DNA of 64,000 nt from Methylobacterium radiodurans (GCF_003173735.1 NZ_CP029551.1:2814001-2878000), one strand, 5' to 3'; counted from the stretch's first letter, positions 36,092 through 45,957 are shown. Program-made: numbers and translations. Notes: a model not told the origin generated them from the sequence alone.

Positions 36092-37297
36092 ATGGAGACA
36101 CCCGGTTCGCCCCGCGAGACCGCCTCTGCCCTGCAGGTGCGCGCGCTCGCCGGCCTGAAGGAGATCGGCGCGGCCGCCTGGGACGCCTGCGCCACCTCGG
36201 CCGAGACCCTCGGCGACGGCGACGAGACACACAATCCTTTCGTCTCCCACGCCTTCCTGTCGGCGCTCGAGGATTCCGCTTGCGTCTCCCGCGAGACCGG
36301 ATGGCTTCCCCTCCACATCAGCCTGGAGCGGGACGGCGCGCTCCTCGGCGCCGTGCCCTGCTACCTGAAGAGCCACAGCCAGGGCGAGTACGTGTTCGAC
36401 CACGGCTGGGCCGACGCCTACGAGCGGGCGGGCGGCTCCTACTACCCGAAGCTGCAGGTGAGCGTGCCGTTCACCCCCGTCACCGGCCCGCGCTTCCTGA
36501 TCGCGCCGGGTGCCGACCCGGACGTCACCACGGCCGGGCTGATCGCGGGCCTGCGGGCGCTGCGCGACCAGGCGGAGGCTTCCTCGATCCACGTCACCTT
36601 CATGCGGCAGGCCGAGTGGGAGCGGGCGGGCGCGGCCGGCTTCCTCAAGCGCACCGACCAGCAGTTCCACTGGGTGAACGAGGGCTACGCCAGCTTCGAC
36701 GCCTTCCTGGAAGCGCTGGCCTCACGCAAGCGCAAGAGCATCCGGCGCGAGCGGCGCGACGCGCTCGCCGATGGCATCACGGTGGAGCACCTCACGGGCT
36801 CGGACATCACCGAGGCGCACTGGGACGCGTTCTTCGCCTTCTACACCGACACCGGGGCTCGCAAATGGGGTCGCCCCTACCTCAACCGCCGCTTCTTCTC
36901 GCTGCTTTCTGAGCGGATGGCCGACCGGGTGCTACTGATCATGGCCCGGCGCGAGGGCCGCTACATCGCGGGCGCAATCAACCTGATCGGGGACGTCGCT
37001 CTCTACGGGCGCAATTGGGGCTGCATCGAGGACCACCCCTTCCTGCACTTCGAGATCTGCTACTACCAGGCGATCGACTTCGCGATCGCGCGCGGACTGA
37101 AGCGCGTCGAGGCGGGCGCGCAAGGGGAGCACAAGCTCGCCCGCGGCTACCGACCTGTCCTGATGCACTCGGCCCACGACATTGCCGACCCAGGGTTGCG
37201 CAAAGCCGTGGCCGACTACTTGCAGAGAGAGCGTGCCCACGTGAAAGCCCTCGTGGGGGAATTCGACAGCCTGACCCCGTTCAAGCGCGAGACCTGA
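36092..37297 (+). CDS. FemAB-like GNAT protein (peptidogalycan biosynthesis/recognition family)
   Basis: A 401-residue cytoplasmic protein of the DUF482 family. Characteristic stretches are 'NPFVSHAFLSALEDS', 'YVFDHGWADAYERAGG', YYPKLQVSVPFTPVTGPRFL, 'ASRKRKSIRRERRDAL' and 'HEIC'-like 'LHFEICYYQAIDFAI'. Members have a GNAT fold and are thought to transfer amino acids or acyl groups from a tRNA or CoA donor; the real substrate is not established. The ATG at 36092 is preferred to an in-frame TTG at 36056. The next gene starts 7 bp after the stop, so they form an operon. Confidence 0.88.
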   Translation: METPGSPRETASALQVRALAGLKEIGAAAWDACATSAETLGDGDETHNPFVSHAFLSALEDSACVSRETGWLPLHISLERDGALLGAVPCYLKSHSQGEYVFDHGWADAYERAGGSYYPKLQVSVPFTPVTGPRFLIAPGADPDVTTAGLIAGLRALRDQAEASSIHVTFMRQAEWERAGAAGFLKRTDQQFHWVNEGYASFDAFLEALASRKRKSIRRERRDALADGITVEHLTGSDITEAHWDAFFAFYTDTGARKWGRPYLNRRFFSLLSERMADRVLLIMARREGRYIAGAINLIGDVALYGRNWGCIEDHPFLHFEICYYQAIDFAIARGLKRVEAGAQGEHKLARGYRPVLMHSAHDIADPGLRKAVADYLQRERAHVKALVGEFDSLTPFKRET

Positions 37298-37304
37298 GTC
37301 CGAG

Positions 37305-38465
37305 ATGAGCCCAATCGACCGCATCAAGACCTACGCCGACGAGCTGACCGCGCTCCGGCGCGACCTTCACGCCCATCCTGAACTCGGCTTCGAGGAGGTG
37401 CGTACCGCCGGCATCGTGGCGGATCTCCTGGAGGGCTACGGGATCGAGGTGCACCGGGGTATCGGCGGCACCGGGGTGGTGGGCGTGCTCAAGGGGCGCG
37501 GCGGCGGCGGCCGGCGCGTCGGACTGCGGGCCGACATGGACGCCCTGCCGATCGAGGAGGAGACCAATCTCCCCTACCGCTCGACCTATCCGGGCAAGAT
37601 GCACGCCTGCGGCCATGACGGGCACACCACGATGCTGGTTGGCGCGGCCCGCTACCTCGCCGAGACCCGCGACTTCGACGGCACCGCGATCTTCGTGTTC
37701 CAGCCCGCCGAGGAGGGCCGCGGCGGCGCCCGCGCCATGCTGGCCGACGGCCTGTTCGAGAAATTTCCCTGCGACGAGATCTACGGCCTGCACAACCAGC
37801 CGAACGGGCCGCACGGCGCGATCGGCCTGCGCCCCGGCCCGATCATGGCGGCGGCCGACTTCTTCGACATCCGGGTCCAGGGCCGCGGAATCCACGCGGC
37901 GCAGCCGCACAAGGGCATCGACCCGATCGTGATCATCACGGGCCTCGCCCAGGCGATGCAGTCGATCGTCTCGCGCAACGCCGACCCGCTGAAGTCGATC
38001 GTGCTGTCGATCACCCGGCTCAACGCCGGCTCGGCCTACAACGTGGTGCCCGAGAGCGCCGACATGGCCGGCACCATCCGGACTTTCGACCGGGATCTGC
38101 GGGCGCTGGCCGCCCGCCGCATCCGGGAGCTCGCGGCGGGCTTCGCGGCGGCCTACGGCGCCGAGATCACGGTCGAGATCCAGGACGTGTTCTCGGTGCT
38201 GGAGAACGCCCCAGAGCAGACGCGGGCCGCGGCCGAGATCGCCGCCGAGCTGTTCGGGGACGCACAGGTCAACACCAGCGCCCCGCCCCGCATGGGCAGC
38301 GAGGACTTCGCCGACATGGCGCTGAAGGTGCCGGCCGCCTATGCCTGGCTCGGCTCGAACCCGGGGCCGGGCCTGCACAACGCGAGCTACAACTTCGACG
38401 ACACGATCATCCCGATCGGCAGCGCCTACCTCGCCCGCCTGGTCGAGCGGCGCGCGACGGCCTAG
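37305..38465 (+). CDS. M20 family amidohydrolase (hippurate/N-acyl amino acid hydrolase type)
   Basis: A 386-residue di-metal hydrolase. Metal-site motifs are GLRADMDALPI, 'MHACGHDGHTTMLVG' and 'FVFQPAEEGRGGARAML' (Glu-Glu general base), and the last His is in LHNASYNFDD. A dimerisation insert lies at about residues 180-290. Members cleave N-acyl, hippurate or indoleacetyl-amino acid amides in the cytoplasm. Cotranscription with the upstream FemAB-like gene is likely from the 7-bp gap. The exact substrate is undetermined. Confidence 0.93.
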   Translation: MSPIDRIKTYADELTALRRDLHAHPELGFEEVRTAGIVADLLEGYGIEVHRGIGGTGVVGVLKGRGGGGRRVGLRADMDALPIEEETNLPYRSTYPGKMHACGHDGHTTMLVGAARYLAETRDFDGTAIFVFQPAEEGRGGARAMLADGLFEKFPCDEIYGLHNQPNGPHGAIGLRPGPIMAAADFFDIRVQGRGIHAAQPHKGIDPIVIITGLAQAMQSIVSRNADPLKSIVLSITRLNAGSAYNVVPESADMAGTIRTFDRDLRALAARRIRELAAGFAAAYGAEITVEIQDVFSVLENAPEQTRAAAEIAAELFGDAQVNTSAPPRMGSEDFADMALKVPAAYAWLGSNPGPGLHNASYNFDDTIIPIGSAYLARLVERRATA

Positions 38466-38472
38466 CTGTCGG

Positions 38473-38496
38473 AGGCGCCCCGCCCCCGGGGCGCCT
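38473..38496 (+). terminator. Stem-loop between the M20 hydrolase and glutathione peroxidase genes
   Basis: AGGCGCCCC (38473-38481) pairs perfectly with GGGGCGCCT (38488-38496) around a 6-nt loop. It starts 7 bp after the stop and has no T tract, so it may attenuate rather than stop transcription. Confidence 0.45.
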
Positions 38497-38510
38497 GGTT
38501 CGGACGACCC

Positions 38511-38993
38511 ATGACCACGATCCACGACTTCGCGCCGCGCGCCGCGGACGGCAGCCCGCACGCGCTCGCGCAGTATCGCGGGCGGCCGGTTCTCATCGTG
38601 AACACCGCCTCGAAATGCGGCTTCACAGGGCAGTATGCCGGCCTGGAGGCGCTGTGGCGGCGCCACCGCGACCGCGGGCTCGCGGTGCTGGCCTTCCCGT
38701 GCAACCAGTTCGGCGCGCAGGAGCCGGGCGATGCCGCGGAGATCGCGCAGTTCTGCACGCTCGGTTACGACGTGACGTTCCCGGTACTGGCCAAGGTCGC
38801 GGTGAACGGCCCCGAGGCCGACCCGCTCTTCGTCCACCTGAAGCGCGAGCGGCCGGGCCTCCTCGGCACGGGCGCGATCAAGTGGAACTTCACCAAGTTC
38901 CTCTGCGACGGCGACGGCCGGGTGATCGACCGCTACGCGCCGCAGACCAAGCCCGAGGCGCTGGAAGGGGCGATCGCTGCGGCGCTCGGCTGA
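38511..38993 (+). CDS. Glutathione/thioredoxin peroxidase (non-seleno GPx family)
   Basis: A 160-residue thioredoxin-fold peroxidase. The peroxidatic Cys36 is in NTASKCGFTGQY, the second signature is 'LAFPCNQFGAQEPG' with the catalytic Gln and a candidate resolving-region Cys, and the Trp/Asn pair is in IKWNFTKFL. It reduces H2O2 and lipid hydroperoxides in the cytoplasm. It converges with the 2-hydroxyacid dehydrogenase gene, sharing a hairpin that covers both stop codons. Confidence 0.94.
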   Translation: MTTIHDFAPRAADGSPHALAQYRGRPVLIVNTASKCGFTGQYAGLEALWRRHRDRGLAVLAFPCNQFGAQEPGDAAEIAQFCTLGYDVTFPVLAKVAVNGPEADPLFVHLKRERPGLLGTGAIKWNFTKFLCDGDGRVIDRYAPQTKPEALEGAIAAALG

Positions 38994-39008
38994 TCCAGCG
39001 ATCAGCCG
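38987..39008. terminator. Bidirectional hairpin over two convergent stop codons
   Basis: CGGCTGATC (38987-38995) pairs with GATCAGCCG (39000-39008) around CAGC. The stem contains the stop codons of the peroxidase and dehydrogenase genes. Confidence 0.5.
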
Positions 39009-39979
39009 TAGATCTCCGGGTTGACCACCGTCGCCGGCCGCTCGCCGCGCAGGATCGCTAGCATCGCGTCGACCGCGCCGAGTCCCATCGTGCGCAGGCT
39101 GGTGGCGGTGGTGCCGGCGACGTGCGGCGTGAGGAGCAGGTTCGGGCAGCCGCGCAGGCGGTGATCCTCGGGCAGGGGCTGCACCGCGAAGACGTCGAGC
39201 GCCGCGCCGCCGATCCGGCCCGCTTCCAGAGCGTCGGCCAGAGCATCGGCCTCCACGATCGGGCCGCGGGCGACGTTGATCAGCACCGCGTCGGGCCGCA
39301 TCCGCCCGATCAGGCCGGCCCCGACGAGGCCTCGCGTCTCCGGGGTCAGCGGGCAGGCGATCACCACCGCGTCGCTCTCCGCGAAGAGGCGCTCGATCGG
39401 GACCGGCTCGACGAGACCGTCGAGGCCCTGGCGGCTGCGCGCGGTTCCCAGCACCCGCATCCCGAAGCCGTGCTGGCCGATCCCCGCCACCGCCCGTCCG
39501 ATCTCACCGAGACCCAGCACGCCGAGCGTCGTGCCGCCGATCTCGGGCAGGTCGTTCGCCAGCGTCTTGGCGGCGAGCCAGCCGCTCTCGCGGAGCGTCC
39601 GGTCGAGATGGGCGAGCCGGCGGCGAAGGTCGAACAGGGCGGCGAAGACGTACTCGGCCACCGCGCGGGTGTTGCTGCCCGGAAGGTTCACGACCGGCAG
39701 CCCGCGGGCGGTCGCCGCTGCCAGCGGCACGAAATCGAGCCCGACCCCGTGCCGGACGATGCCGCGGAGGCGCGGCGCGTGGTCGAGGATGTCGTCGGGC
39801 AACTGCGCCCGAACGATCATACCGGCCGCACCCTCGGCGAGGCGCCGCAGCGTGTCGGCTCCCGTATCCGGCGCGGTCACCACGCGGGCCCCGGTCTCCA
39901 GCCGCGCCACCGCCTCCGGGTGGATCGGGTTCGTCAGCAAGATCAGGGGCTTGGCGTCCGCGGCGTCGGTCACCGGCAT
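39002..39979 (-). CDS. D-2-hydroxyacid dehydrogenase family protein
   Basis: A 325-residue NAD(P)-dependent dehydrogenase. The Rossmann motif is 'LGVLGLGEIGRAVAGIG', the catalytic Arg lies in 'INVARGPIVEADALADAL' and the catalytic His in 'LLTPHVAGTT'. The acidic residue between them sits in the 'LDVFAVQPLPEDHRL' block. Relatives include phosphoglycerate, glyoxylate/hydroxypyruvate and formate dehydrogenases. The length and N-terminus fit hydroxypyruvate reductase-like enzymes, but without the ACT domain of SerA. In a methylotroph a serine-cycle role is possible but unproven. Confidence 0.9.
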   Translation of the reverse strand: MPVTDAADAKPLILLTNPIHPEAVARLETGARVVTAPDTGADTLRRLAEGAAGMIVRAQLPDDILDHAPRLRGIVRHGVGLDFVPLAAATARGLPVVNLPGSNTRAVAEYVFAALFDLRRRLAHLDRTLRESGWLAAKTLANDLPEIGGTTLGVLGLGEIGRAVAGIGQHGFGMRVLGTARSRQGLDGLVEPVPIERLFAESDAVVIACPLTPETRGLVGAGLIGRMRPDAVLINVARGPIVEADALADALEAGRIGGAALDVFAVQPLPEDHRLRGCPNLLLTPHVAGTTATSLRTMGLGAVDAMLAILRGERPATVVNPEIYG

Positions 39980-40107
39980 TCTCCGGGCGAGGGGTCCGGC
40001 CGCTCTATGCCGGGATCCGGCCGCGCCGTCATCCGCCGCACCACGCCGAAGCGCGGCATTTCATCCGCCGCGCTTGATCCAAGTTAGCCGCGCGCAATCT
40101 CGGCCCG

Positions 40108-41580
40108 ATGCCCGAGCCCGGAAATTCTCCTGACCTCATGGTCTGCCTGCACTTCCTGGGCGGCTCCGCCCGGACCTGGGAGCCGGTCGCCCACCGGCTC
40201 GCCGGCACGGTGCGCTGTCTCGCCCTCGATCTGCCGGGCTTCGGCGCGGCGGCGGAGGCGACGGGCTATGACGTCGCCGCGATGGCCGAGCGCGTCGCCA
40301 CCGCGATCCGGGCGGCCCGCCCCGGCCGCTTCGCGCTCGCCGGGCACAGCATGGGCGCCAAGGTGGCGCTCGCCCTGGCGCGCCGCGCCGAGGACGGCGA
40401 CCCCGACCTCGTGGGCCTGAGCCACCTCGTCCTCGTGGCGGGCTCGCCGCCGAGCCCGGAGCCGATCGCGGAGGATCGGCGCCGGAAGATGCTGGCCTGG
40501 ATCGGGGCCGATCCCGAGACGCGGGCGCGCGCGGCCCGCGCCTTCATCCGGCAGAACGTCAGCGCGCCGCTGGCCCCCGAGGACGAGGACAAGGCGACCG
40601 CCGACGTGCTGCGGGCCGCGCCGGAGGCTTGGCGCGCCTGGCTCGAATCCGGCGCGAACGAGGATTGGGCTGCCCGCATCGGGGTCCTGCGCACGCCCGC
40701 GCTGATCCTGGCGGGCAGCGAGGACGCCGATCTCGGCCCCACGGGGCAGGCTGCCCTAACGGCGCCGCACCTCGCCCACGCGCGCACCGAGATCCTCGAC
40801 GGGACCGGCCACCTGCTGCCGCTGGAGCGGCCGGACGCCGTCGCGGCCGCGATCGCCGCCCACCTCGCGGGCGCACCGCCCCAGCGCGCTCGGACGGCGG
40901 AGATCCCCGACTCCTACGCCGCTCTGATCGCCTCCGACCGGGTCAATCCGCGCCTGCGCGCCGCGCTCGCGGAGCGGGCCCGGCCGGACGATCCGGCCTA
41001 CACGCCCGCAGCCCTCGACCCGGTCGAGCTGGCGCTGCTGCGCGCCGTGGTGGCCCGCGTGCTGCCCGAGGCCGGGTTCGACATCGCGGCGCGGCTCGAC
41101 GCGCGGCTGGCGAGCGGCGTGGGCGACGGATGGCGCTTCGCCCGCCTGCCACCCGACGCGGATGCCTACCGTGCCGGCCTGCGCAGCCTCGACGCGGCCG
41201 CCCGGGCGACGGGGGCACCGTTCCTGGCCCGCGACGGCGCGGGGCAGGACGCGCTGCTGCGGGCGGCCCAGGAGGGCCGGCTCGCGGTGCCCGGGGCGGC
41301 GCATCCGCGACTCGACCCGGAGCGGATGGTGCTCTGGTTCGAGGATGTGCGGGCCGACGCGGTGCGGACCTATCTGTCTCACCCGGCGACACTCGCCCGC
41401 CTCGGCTTCTCGGGGATCGGCGCAGGGGGCACCGGCACGGTCGGCGCGGACGGGCTCGCCCGCGACCTGCCGGGCTTCGTCCGGACCGGCCGGAACGACC
41501 CCGAGCCCTGGGAGCCCGAACCTCCGGAGCCGGCACCCGCGCATCCGGCCCGGCGCGAACCCGCGGAGGTGGTCCGATGA
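40108..41580 (+). CDS. Alpha/beta hydrolase fused to a gluconate 2-dehydrogenase subunit 3-like domain
   Basis: A 490-residue two-domain protein. Residues 1-about 255 form an alpha/beta hydrolase with the nucleophile elbow GHSMGAK, acid region '[13 protein letters not shown]' and catalytic His in TGHLLPLE. Residues about 265-455 match the gluconate 2-dehydrogenase subunit 3 pattern ([20 protein letters not shown], '[21 protein letters not shown]'). Normal subunit 3 proteins are Tat-exported; this one has no signal peptide and carries the hydrolase instead. Its stop overlaps the GMC oxidoreductase start by 4 bp (ATGA). A lactone-hydrolysing role coupled to sugar oxidation is an inference. Confidence 0.82.
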   Translation: MPEPGNSPDLMVCLHFLGGSARTWEPVAHRLAGTVRCLALDLPGFGAAAEATGYDVAAMAERVATAIRAARPGRFALAGHSMGAKVALALARRAEDGDPDLVGLSHLVLVAGSPPSPEPIAEDRRRKMLAWIGADPETRARAARAFIRQNVSAPLAPEDEDKATADVLRAAPEAWRAWLESGANEDWAARIGVLRTPALILAGSEDADLGPTGQAALTAPHLAHARTEILDGTGHLLPLERPDAVAAAIAAHLAGAPPQRARTAEIPDSYAALIASDRVNPRLRAALAERARPDDPAYTPAALDPVELALLRAVVARVLPEAGFDIAARLDARLASGVGDGWRFARLPPDADAYRAGLRSLDAAARATGAPFLARDGAGQDALLRAAQEGRLAVPGAAHPRLDPERMVLWFEDVRADAVRTYLSHPATLARLGFSGIGAGGTGTVGADGLARDLPGFVRTGRNDPEPWEPEPPEPAPAHPARREPAEVVR

Positions 41581-43133
41581 AGCTCGACGGGATGCGGCGC
41601 TACGCCGGGACCGAGTCCGTCGACGCGGTGGTGATCGGCACGGGGGCCGGCGGCGCGCCCGTGCTAGCGCGGCTCGCCGCGGCCGGCCTGAAGGTGGTGG
41701 CGCTCGAAGCGGGGCCGAATTTCGAGCCCGCCCAGTTCGCCTTCGACGAGCCGCTCGCCGACGAGATCTACTGGACTCAGGAGCGCCTCAGCGGCGGCAC
41801 CACGCCTGAGGCCTTCGGGGCCAACAACAGCGGGACCGGCGTCGGCGGCTCGACCCTGCACTGGGGTGCCTTCGTGCCCCGTCCCGATGCCCGCGACCTC
41901 GCGCTCCGCACGGAGACCGGCGAGGGCTGCGACTGGCCGGTCGGCCTGGAGGATCTCATCCCGTTCTACGAGCGGGTCGAGCGCTTCATCGGAGTCTCGG
42001 GCGCCGACCCCTACCCGTGGGATCCGGGCCGGCACTACCCGCTCCCGCCCGTGCGGCGCAACGGCCCGGCCGAGATCATGGCGCTCGCCTGCGGGCGGAG
42101 CGGGATCCGCGCCGCCGACGCGCCGGCGGCGGTCGTCTCGCGCGATTTCTCCCAGGAGGGCGGTCCGGCGCGCGAGGGCTGCATCAATTGCGGCTACTGC
42201 CACCAGGGCTGCCGCAACGGCGCCAAGACCAGCATGGACGTGACCTACCTTCCTCACGCGCTCCGCCACGGCGCCGAGATCCGGCCGGAGAGCGTCGCGC
42301 ACGGGCTGGAGCGGGACGCAGGCGGCCGGATCACCGGCGTGGTCTACCGGCGGGACGGGATCGACCACCGCCAGCTTTGCGGGGCGGTCTTCCTCTGCGC
42401 GGGCGCCGTCGAGACGCCGCGGCTTCTGCTCAACCTCGGGCTCGCCAATTCGAGCGACCAGGTCGGGCGCAACTACATGGGCCACGTCGCGACCCAGGTC
42501 TGGGGCAGCTTTCCCGACCCGATTCGCATGAACCGGGGCTACCCGTCCTCGCTCATCACCGAGGACATGGTCCGGCCGCGGGACGCCGATTTCGCGGGCG
42601 GCTACCTCGTGCAGAGCCTCGGCGTGCAGCCTCTCACGCTCGCCAACGCCGTCGCCCGCACCCGCGGCCTCTGGGGTCCGGCGCTCCACGCCTGCCTCGA
42701 CGGCTACAACCATCTGGCCGGCATCGGCATCAACGGCGAGACGCTGCCCTGCGACGAGAACCGGCTGACGCTCTCGGACGAGACCGACGCGCTGGGCCTG
42801 CGCCGGGCCCATATCAGCTTCGGCTACGGCGAGAACGAGCGCCGCCTCAACGCCCACGCGACCGCGCTGATGCGGGGGCTCTGGGAGGCGGCGGGCGCGC
42901 GCGACATCTGGGTTCTGGAGCGCGTCGCCCACACGATCGGGACCTGCCGGATGGGCCGGAGCGGCGACGCGGCCGTGGTCGATCCCTACGGGCGGAGCTT
43001 CGACATCCCGAACCTCTGGATCAGCGACGGCTCGACCTTCGCGAGCTCGCTCGCGGCGAACCCCGCGCTCACCATCATGGCCCTGGCGCTGCGAAGCGCC
43101 GAGGCGTTCCTCAAGGGAGCGCAGGACGGCTGA
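41577..43133 (+). CDS. GMC family FAD oxidoreductase with Cys-rich motif
   Basis: A 518-residue flavoenzyme. The FAD motif is '[20 protein letters not shown]' near residue 18, the substrate-domain lead is '[12 protein letters not shown]', and the C-terminal catalytic block has HTIGTCRMG and '[13 protein letters not shown]'. Cys202, 205, 208 and 212 form CxxCxxCxxxC ([11 protein letters not shown]), which could ligate an iron-sulphur cluster as in some sugar dehydrogenases. No export signal is seen. Translational coupling to the subunit-3-like fusion indicates a complex. The substrate (sugar, polyol or long-chain alcohol) is unknown. Confidence 0.88.
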   Translation: MKLDGMRRYAGTESVDAVVIGTGAGGAPVLARLAAAGLKVVALEAGPNFEPAQFAFDEPLADEIYWTQERLSGGTTPEAFGANNSGTGVGGSTLHWGAFVPRPDARDLALRTETGEGCDWPVGLEDLIPFYERVERFIGVSGADPYPWDPGRHYPLPPVRRNGPAEIMALACGRSGIRAADAPAAVVSRDFSQEGGPAREGCINCGYCHQGCRNGAKTSMDVTYLPHALRHGAEIRPESVAHGLERDAGGRITGVVYRRDGIDHRQLCGAVFLCAGAVETPRLLLNLGLANSSDQVGRNYMGHVATQVWGSFPDPIRMNRGYPSSLITEDMVRPRDADFAGGYLVQSLGVQPLTLANAVARTRGLWGPALHACLDGYNHLAGIGINGETLPCDENRLTLSDETDALGLRRAHISFGYGENERRLNAHATALMRGLWEAAGARDIWVLERVAHTIGTCRMGRSGDAAVVDPYGRSFDIPNLWISDGSTFASSLAANPALTIMALALRSAEAFLKGAQDG

Positions 43134-43165
43134 CACGCTTCCGATCAATCAATCCGGTGCCGCGG

Positions 43166-43250
43166 ATCCCCTCTCCCCGCTCGCGGGGAGAGGGCCTCGG
43201 CGACCTTGTCGTCGCCGAAGCGAGGCGGCAGCCGAGGGTGAGGGGGGAGC
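43166..43250. repeat. Rhizobiales-type intergenic palindromic element
   Basis: A perfect inverted repeat, CTCTCCCC/GGGGAGAG around GCTCGC (from about 43173), is followed by a second imperfect hairpin (cctcggcgacc...gtcgccgaag) and gaggcggcagccgagggtgagggg. The pattern is that of small mobile palindromes common between genes in this order. It separates the convergent GMC and GDPD genes and may act as a terminator. Confidence 0.55.
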
Positions 43251-43259
43251 CGCGCTCCC

Positions 43260-44009
43260 TCAGGGCACGAAGCCCTCGAACACCATCTGGTCGGCATGGG
43301 CCTCGGCCCGCGCGCGCTGGTCGGGATTGCGCACCGTCCAGGCCATCACCGGCAGGTGGCCGAGGAAGCGGCCGAGATGCGTCGCCGCGCAGGGCAGGTC
43401 GTCGACGCGCCAGGACAGGAAGTCCGGCCGGGTCTCCTCCAGGTGGAGAAGGTTCGCGAGCGCGCGCCGCTCGCTCTCGGGCAGGGCGGCGTAGGCGGGG
43501 TCGTCCTGGGTCGACTCGGCCACGATCCCGCGCGGGATCCGCTCCGGCACGAGGTCACGGAGCGCGGCCACCACGCGCGGGTCGAAGGACTTGAGCGCGA
43601 GCGGTCCGTCGTAGCCGGACGCGATCTCGGCGACGCGCCGCGCGAGCGCGAGGTCGCCGTCGAAGCGCGATTTGATCTCGACGACGAGCGGTACGGCGCC
43701 CCCGACGGCGGCGAGAAAAGCGGGCAGGGGGGTGATGGTCTCGTCCGTCCCCGCGACCGCGAGGCGCGCGAGATCCGCGGCGGGCAGGCTCGCCACCGGC
43801 TCGCTCCGCCCCGTCAGCCGGCCGAGGGCGAAGTCGTGGAACACCACGGCCTCGCCGTCGGCGGTGCGCTGGACGTCGCACTCGATCGCGAAGCCTCGTG
43901 CGACCGCGGCGCGCGCCGCCGCCAGCGTGTTCTCGGGGATGGCCGCCGCCCGGTCGTGCAGGCCGCGATGGGCGATCGGCCGCGCGGTGAGCCAGTCGGG
44001 CGCCCGCAT
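43260..44009 (-). CDS. Glycerophosphodiester phosphodiesterase family protein
   Basis: A 249-residue TIM-barrel phosphodiesterase. Catalytic His residues appear in IAHRGLHD and VVFHDFALGRLTG, metal Glu residues in 'IPENTLAA' and 'IECDVQ', and a later Glu-Lys in LVVEIKSRF. It hydrolyses glycerophosphodiesters to glycerol-3-phosphate and an alcohol; no signal peptide is present, so it is cytoplasmic. The ATG at 44009 shares one base with the RidA stop (TGATG), so the two form an operon. Confidence 0.93.
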   Translation of the reverse strand: MRAPDWLTARPIAHRGLHDRAAAIPENTLAAARAAVARGFAIECDVQRTADGEAVVFHDFALGRLTGRSEPVASLPAADLARLAVAGTDETITPLPAFLAAVGGAVPLVVEIKSRFDGDLALARRVAEIASGYDGPLALKSFDPRVVAALRDLVPERIPRGIVAESTQDDPAYAALPESERRALANLLHLEETRPDFLSWRVDDLPCAATHLGRFLGHLPVMAWTVRNPDQRARAEAHADQMVFEGFVP

Positions 44010-44482
44010 CAGCGCACCGCGAACATCGCCTCGACCTCGACCGCGGCGTCGAGGGGCAGCTCCGCGACGCCGACTGTCGAGCGGGCGTGGCGGCCGCGGT
44101 CGCCGAGCACCTCCACCATCAGGTCGGAGGCGCCGTTCATGATCGGCGCCAGCCCGGCGAAGGTCGGGACCGCGTTGATGAAGCCGCCGAGCCGCACGCA
44201 CTGGTCGACCGCGCGGTCGAGATCGCCCACCGCCGCCTCGAGCTGGGCCAGGACGTTGAGGGCGCAGAGCCGCGCTGCCGCGATGCCCGCCTCGTTCGAG
44301 ACTGTGTCGCCGAGCTTGCCGGTGTGCTCAGGCGCGAGCTTGCCGTCCGGGCCGAAGCAGATCTGGCCGGAGATCACCACGAGGTTGCCCGTGCGCACGA
44401 AGGGCACGTAGTTCGCCACGGGGGCTGCCGCCTTCGGCAGTGCGAGGCCGAGCGCCTGTAGCCGTTCCTTGATCGAGCTCAT
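44009..44482 (-). CDS. RidA (YjgF/YER057c/UK114) family protein
   Basis: A 157-residue protein of the RidA superfamily. The key Arg of the imine-deaminase site falls in the C-terminal half (HARSTVGVAELPLDAAVEVE), and 'LVVISGQICFGPDGKL' marks the N-terminal beta sheet. RidA hydrolyses reactive enamine/imine intermediates. Longer than the classic 128 residues, it fits the RidA-like subgroup often paired with GDPD, which follows here with a 1-bp overlap. The ATG at 44482 is chosen because homology begins there. Confidence 0.9.
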   Translation of the reverse strand: MSSIKERLQALGLALPKAAAPVANYVPFVRTGNLVVISGQICFGPDGKLAPEHTGKLGDTVSNEAGIAAARLCALNVLAQLEAAVGDLDRAVDQCVRLGGFINAVPTFAGLAPIMNGASDLMVEVLGDRGRHARSTVGVAELPLDAAVEVEAMFAVR

Positions 44483-44624
44483 GCTGATTCCCTTCGTGGC
44501 GGTCCGTCGGGCGGGGTCTGAGCACAGGGGCGGCGGGCCGCGCAAGGGGGCGGAGCAGAGGCGCGTAAGGCGGCAGGGGCTGGCCCAGAAGCCCCTCCGC
44601 ATGGCTGTCAGGTCCGTCAAATCA

Positions 44625-44652
44625 TTGACAGGAGACGGCTGTTTCATAGTAA
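44625..44652 (+). promoter_or_regulatory. Candidate promoter upstream of argD
   Basis: A perfect -35 hexamer TTGACA (44625-44630) is followed 14 nt later by CATAGT (44645-44650) or 16 nt later by TAGTAA, both weak -10 matches. It lies about 115 bp before the argD ATG, in the only AT-rich part of this gap. Confidence 0.35.
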
Positions 44653-44763
44653 TCGCGCGCGTGCCGCCCCGGTGACGAGGCGGCACTTTCATTTCTGGGC
44701 GGGTGCTGAGGGCCGTGGTGGCCGAGGGCCCGCGCCGCGCGCCGGACACAGGAGCTGGGACCC

Positions 44764-45957
44764 ATGACGTCCGTCCTTCTGCCGAACTATGTGCGGGCCC
44801 CGATCGCGTTCGAGCGCGGCGAGGGCGCGTGGCTGGTCGCGCGCGGCGGCGAGCGATACCTCGATTTCGGCGCGGGCGTCGCGGTCAACGCGCTCGGCCA
44901 CGCCCACCCGCACCTCGTCGCCGCACTGACCGAGCAGGCCGGCAAGGTCTGGCACGTCTCGAACCTCTACGAGATCCCGGAGGGCGAGCGGCTGGGCCAG
45001 CGGCTGGTCGATGCGACGTTTGCCGACATCGCCTTCTTCTGCAACTCGGGCGCTGAGGCCAACGAGGCCGCCATCAAGATGGCGCGCAAGTACCACGCGG
45101 CCGGCGGTCATCCGGAGCGGTTCCGGATCGTCACCTTCGAGGGCGCCTTCCACGGGCGCACGCTCGCCACCATCGCGGCGGGCGGCCAACAGAAGTACAT
45201 CGAGGGCTTCGGCCCGAAGGTCGACGGCTTCGACCAGGTGCCGGCGGGCGACATGGCGGCACTGGAGGCGGCCATTACCCCCGAGACCGCCGCGCTGATG
45301 ATCGAGCCGATCCAGGGCGAGGGCGGCGTGCGGGTGGTGCCGGCGGCAGAACTCCGCCACCTGCGCGCGCTCTGCGACCGGCACGGCCTGCTCCTGATCA
45401 TGGACGAGGTCCAGACCGGGGTCGGGCGCACCGGCAAGCTCTTCGCGCACGAGTGGTCGGGCGTCACGCCCGACATCATGAGCGCGGCCAAGGGCATCGG
45501 CGGCGGCTTCCCGCTCGGCGTCTGCCTCGCCACCCGGGAGGCGGCGCGCGGCATGGTGCCGGGCTCGCACGGCACCACCTTCGGGGGCAACCCGCTCGCC
45601 ATGGCGGTCGGCAACGCCGTGCTCGACGTGGTGCTGGCCCCGGGCTTCCTGGAGCAGGTCGGCCGCACGGCGCTCAACCTCAAGCAGAAGCTCGCCGGCC
45701 TGATGGACCGCCACCCCGGCGTCGTCGAGGAGATCCGCGGCGAGGGCCTGATGCTCGGCCTCAAGCTCCGGGTGCCGAACACCGACTTCGCGGCCGCGGC
45801 CCGGGCCGAGCACCTGCTCTGCATCCCGGCCGGCGACAATGTGGTCCGACTCCTGCCTCCGCTGATCATCACGGAGGACGACGTGGCGCAGGCCGTCGAC
45901 CGCCTGGAGGCGGCGGCCTCCAGCCTCGACGGGGCACTGCGCGGCGCCGCCGAGTAG
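44764..45957 (+). CDS. argD: Acetylornithine aminotransferase
   Basis: A 397-residue class III PLP aminotransferase of arginine biosynthesis (N-acetylglutamate semialdehyde to N-acetylornithine). It has '[18 protein letters not shown]', '[18 protein letters not shown]', '[18 protein letters not shown]' and the PLP Lys in '[13 protein letters not shown]'. The order argD-argF-hslO is the conserved arrangement in Hyphomicrobiales, and argF begins 128 bp downstream in the same direction. Confidence 0.95.
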   Translation: MTSVLLPNYVRAPIAFERGEGAWLVARGGERYLDFGAGVAVNALGHAHPHLVAALTEQAGKVWHVSNLYEIPEGERLGQRLVDATFADIAFFCNSGAEANEAAIKMARKYHAAGGHPERFRIVTFEGAFHGRTLATIAAGGQQKYIEGFGPKVDGFDQVPAGDMAALEAAITPETAALMIEPIQGEGGVRVVPAAELRHLRALCDRHGLLLIMDEVQTGVGRTGKLFAHEWSGVTPDIMSAAKGIGGGFPLGVCLATREAARGMVPGSHGTTFGGNPLAMAVGNAVLDVVLAPGFLEQVGRTALNLKQKLAGLMDRHPGVVEEIRGEGLMLGLKLRVPNTDFAAAARAEHLLCIPAGDNVVRLLPPLIITEDDVAQAVDRLEAAASSLDGALRGAAE

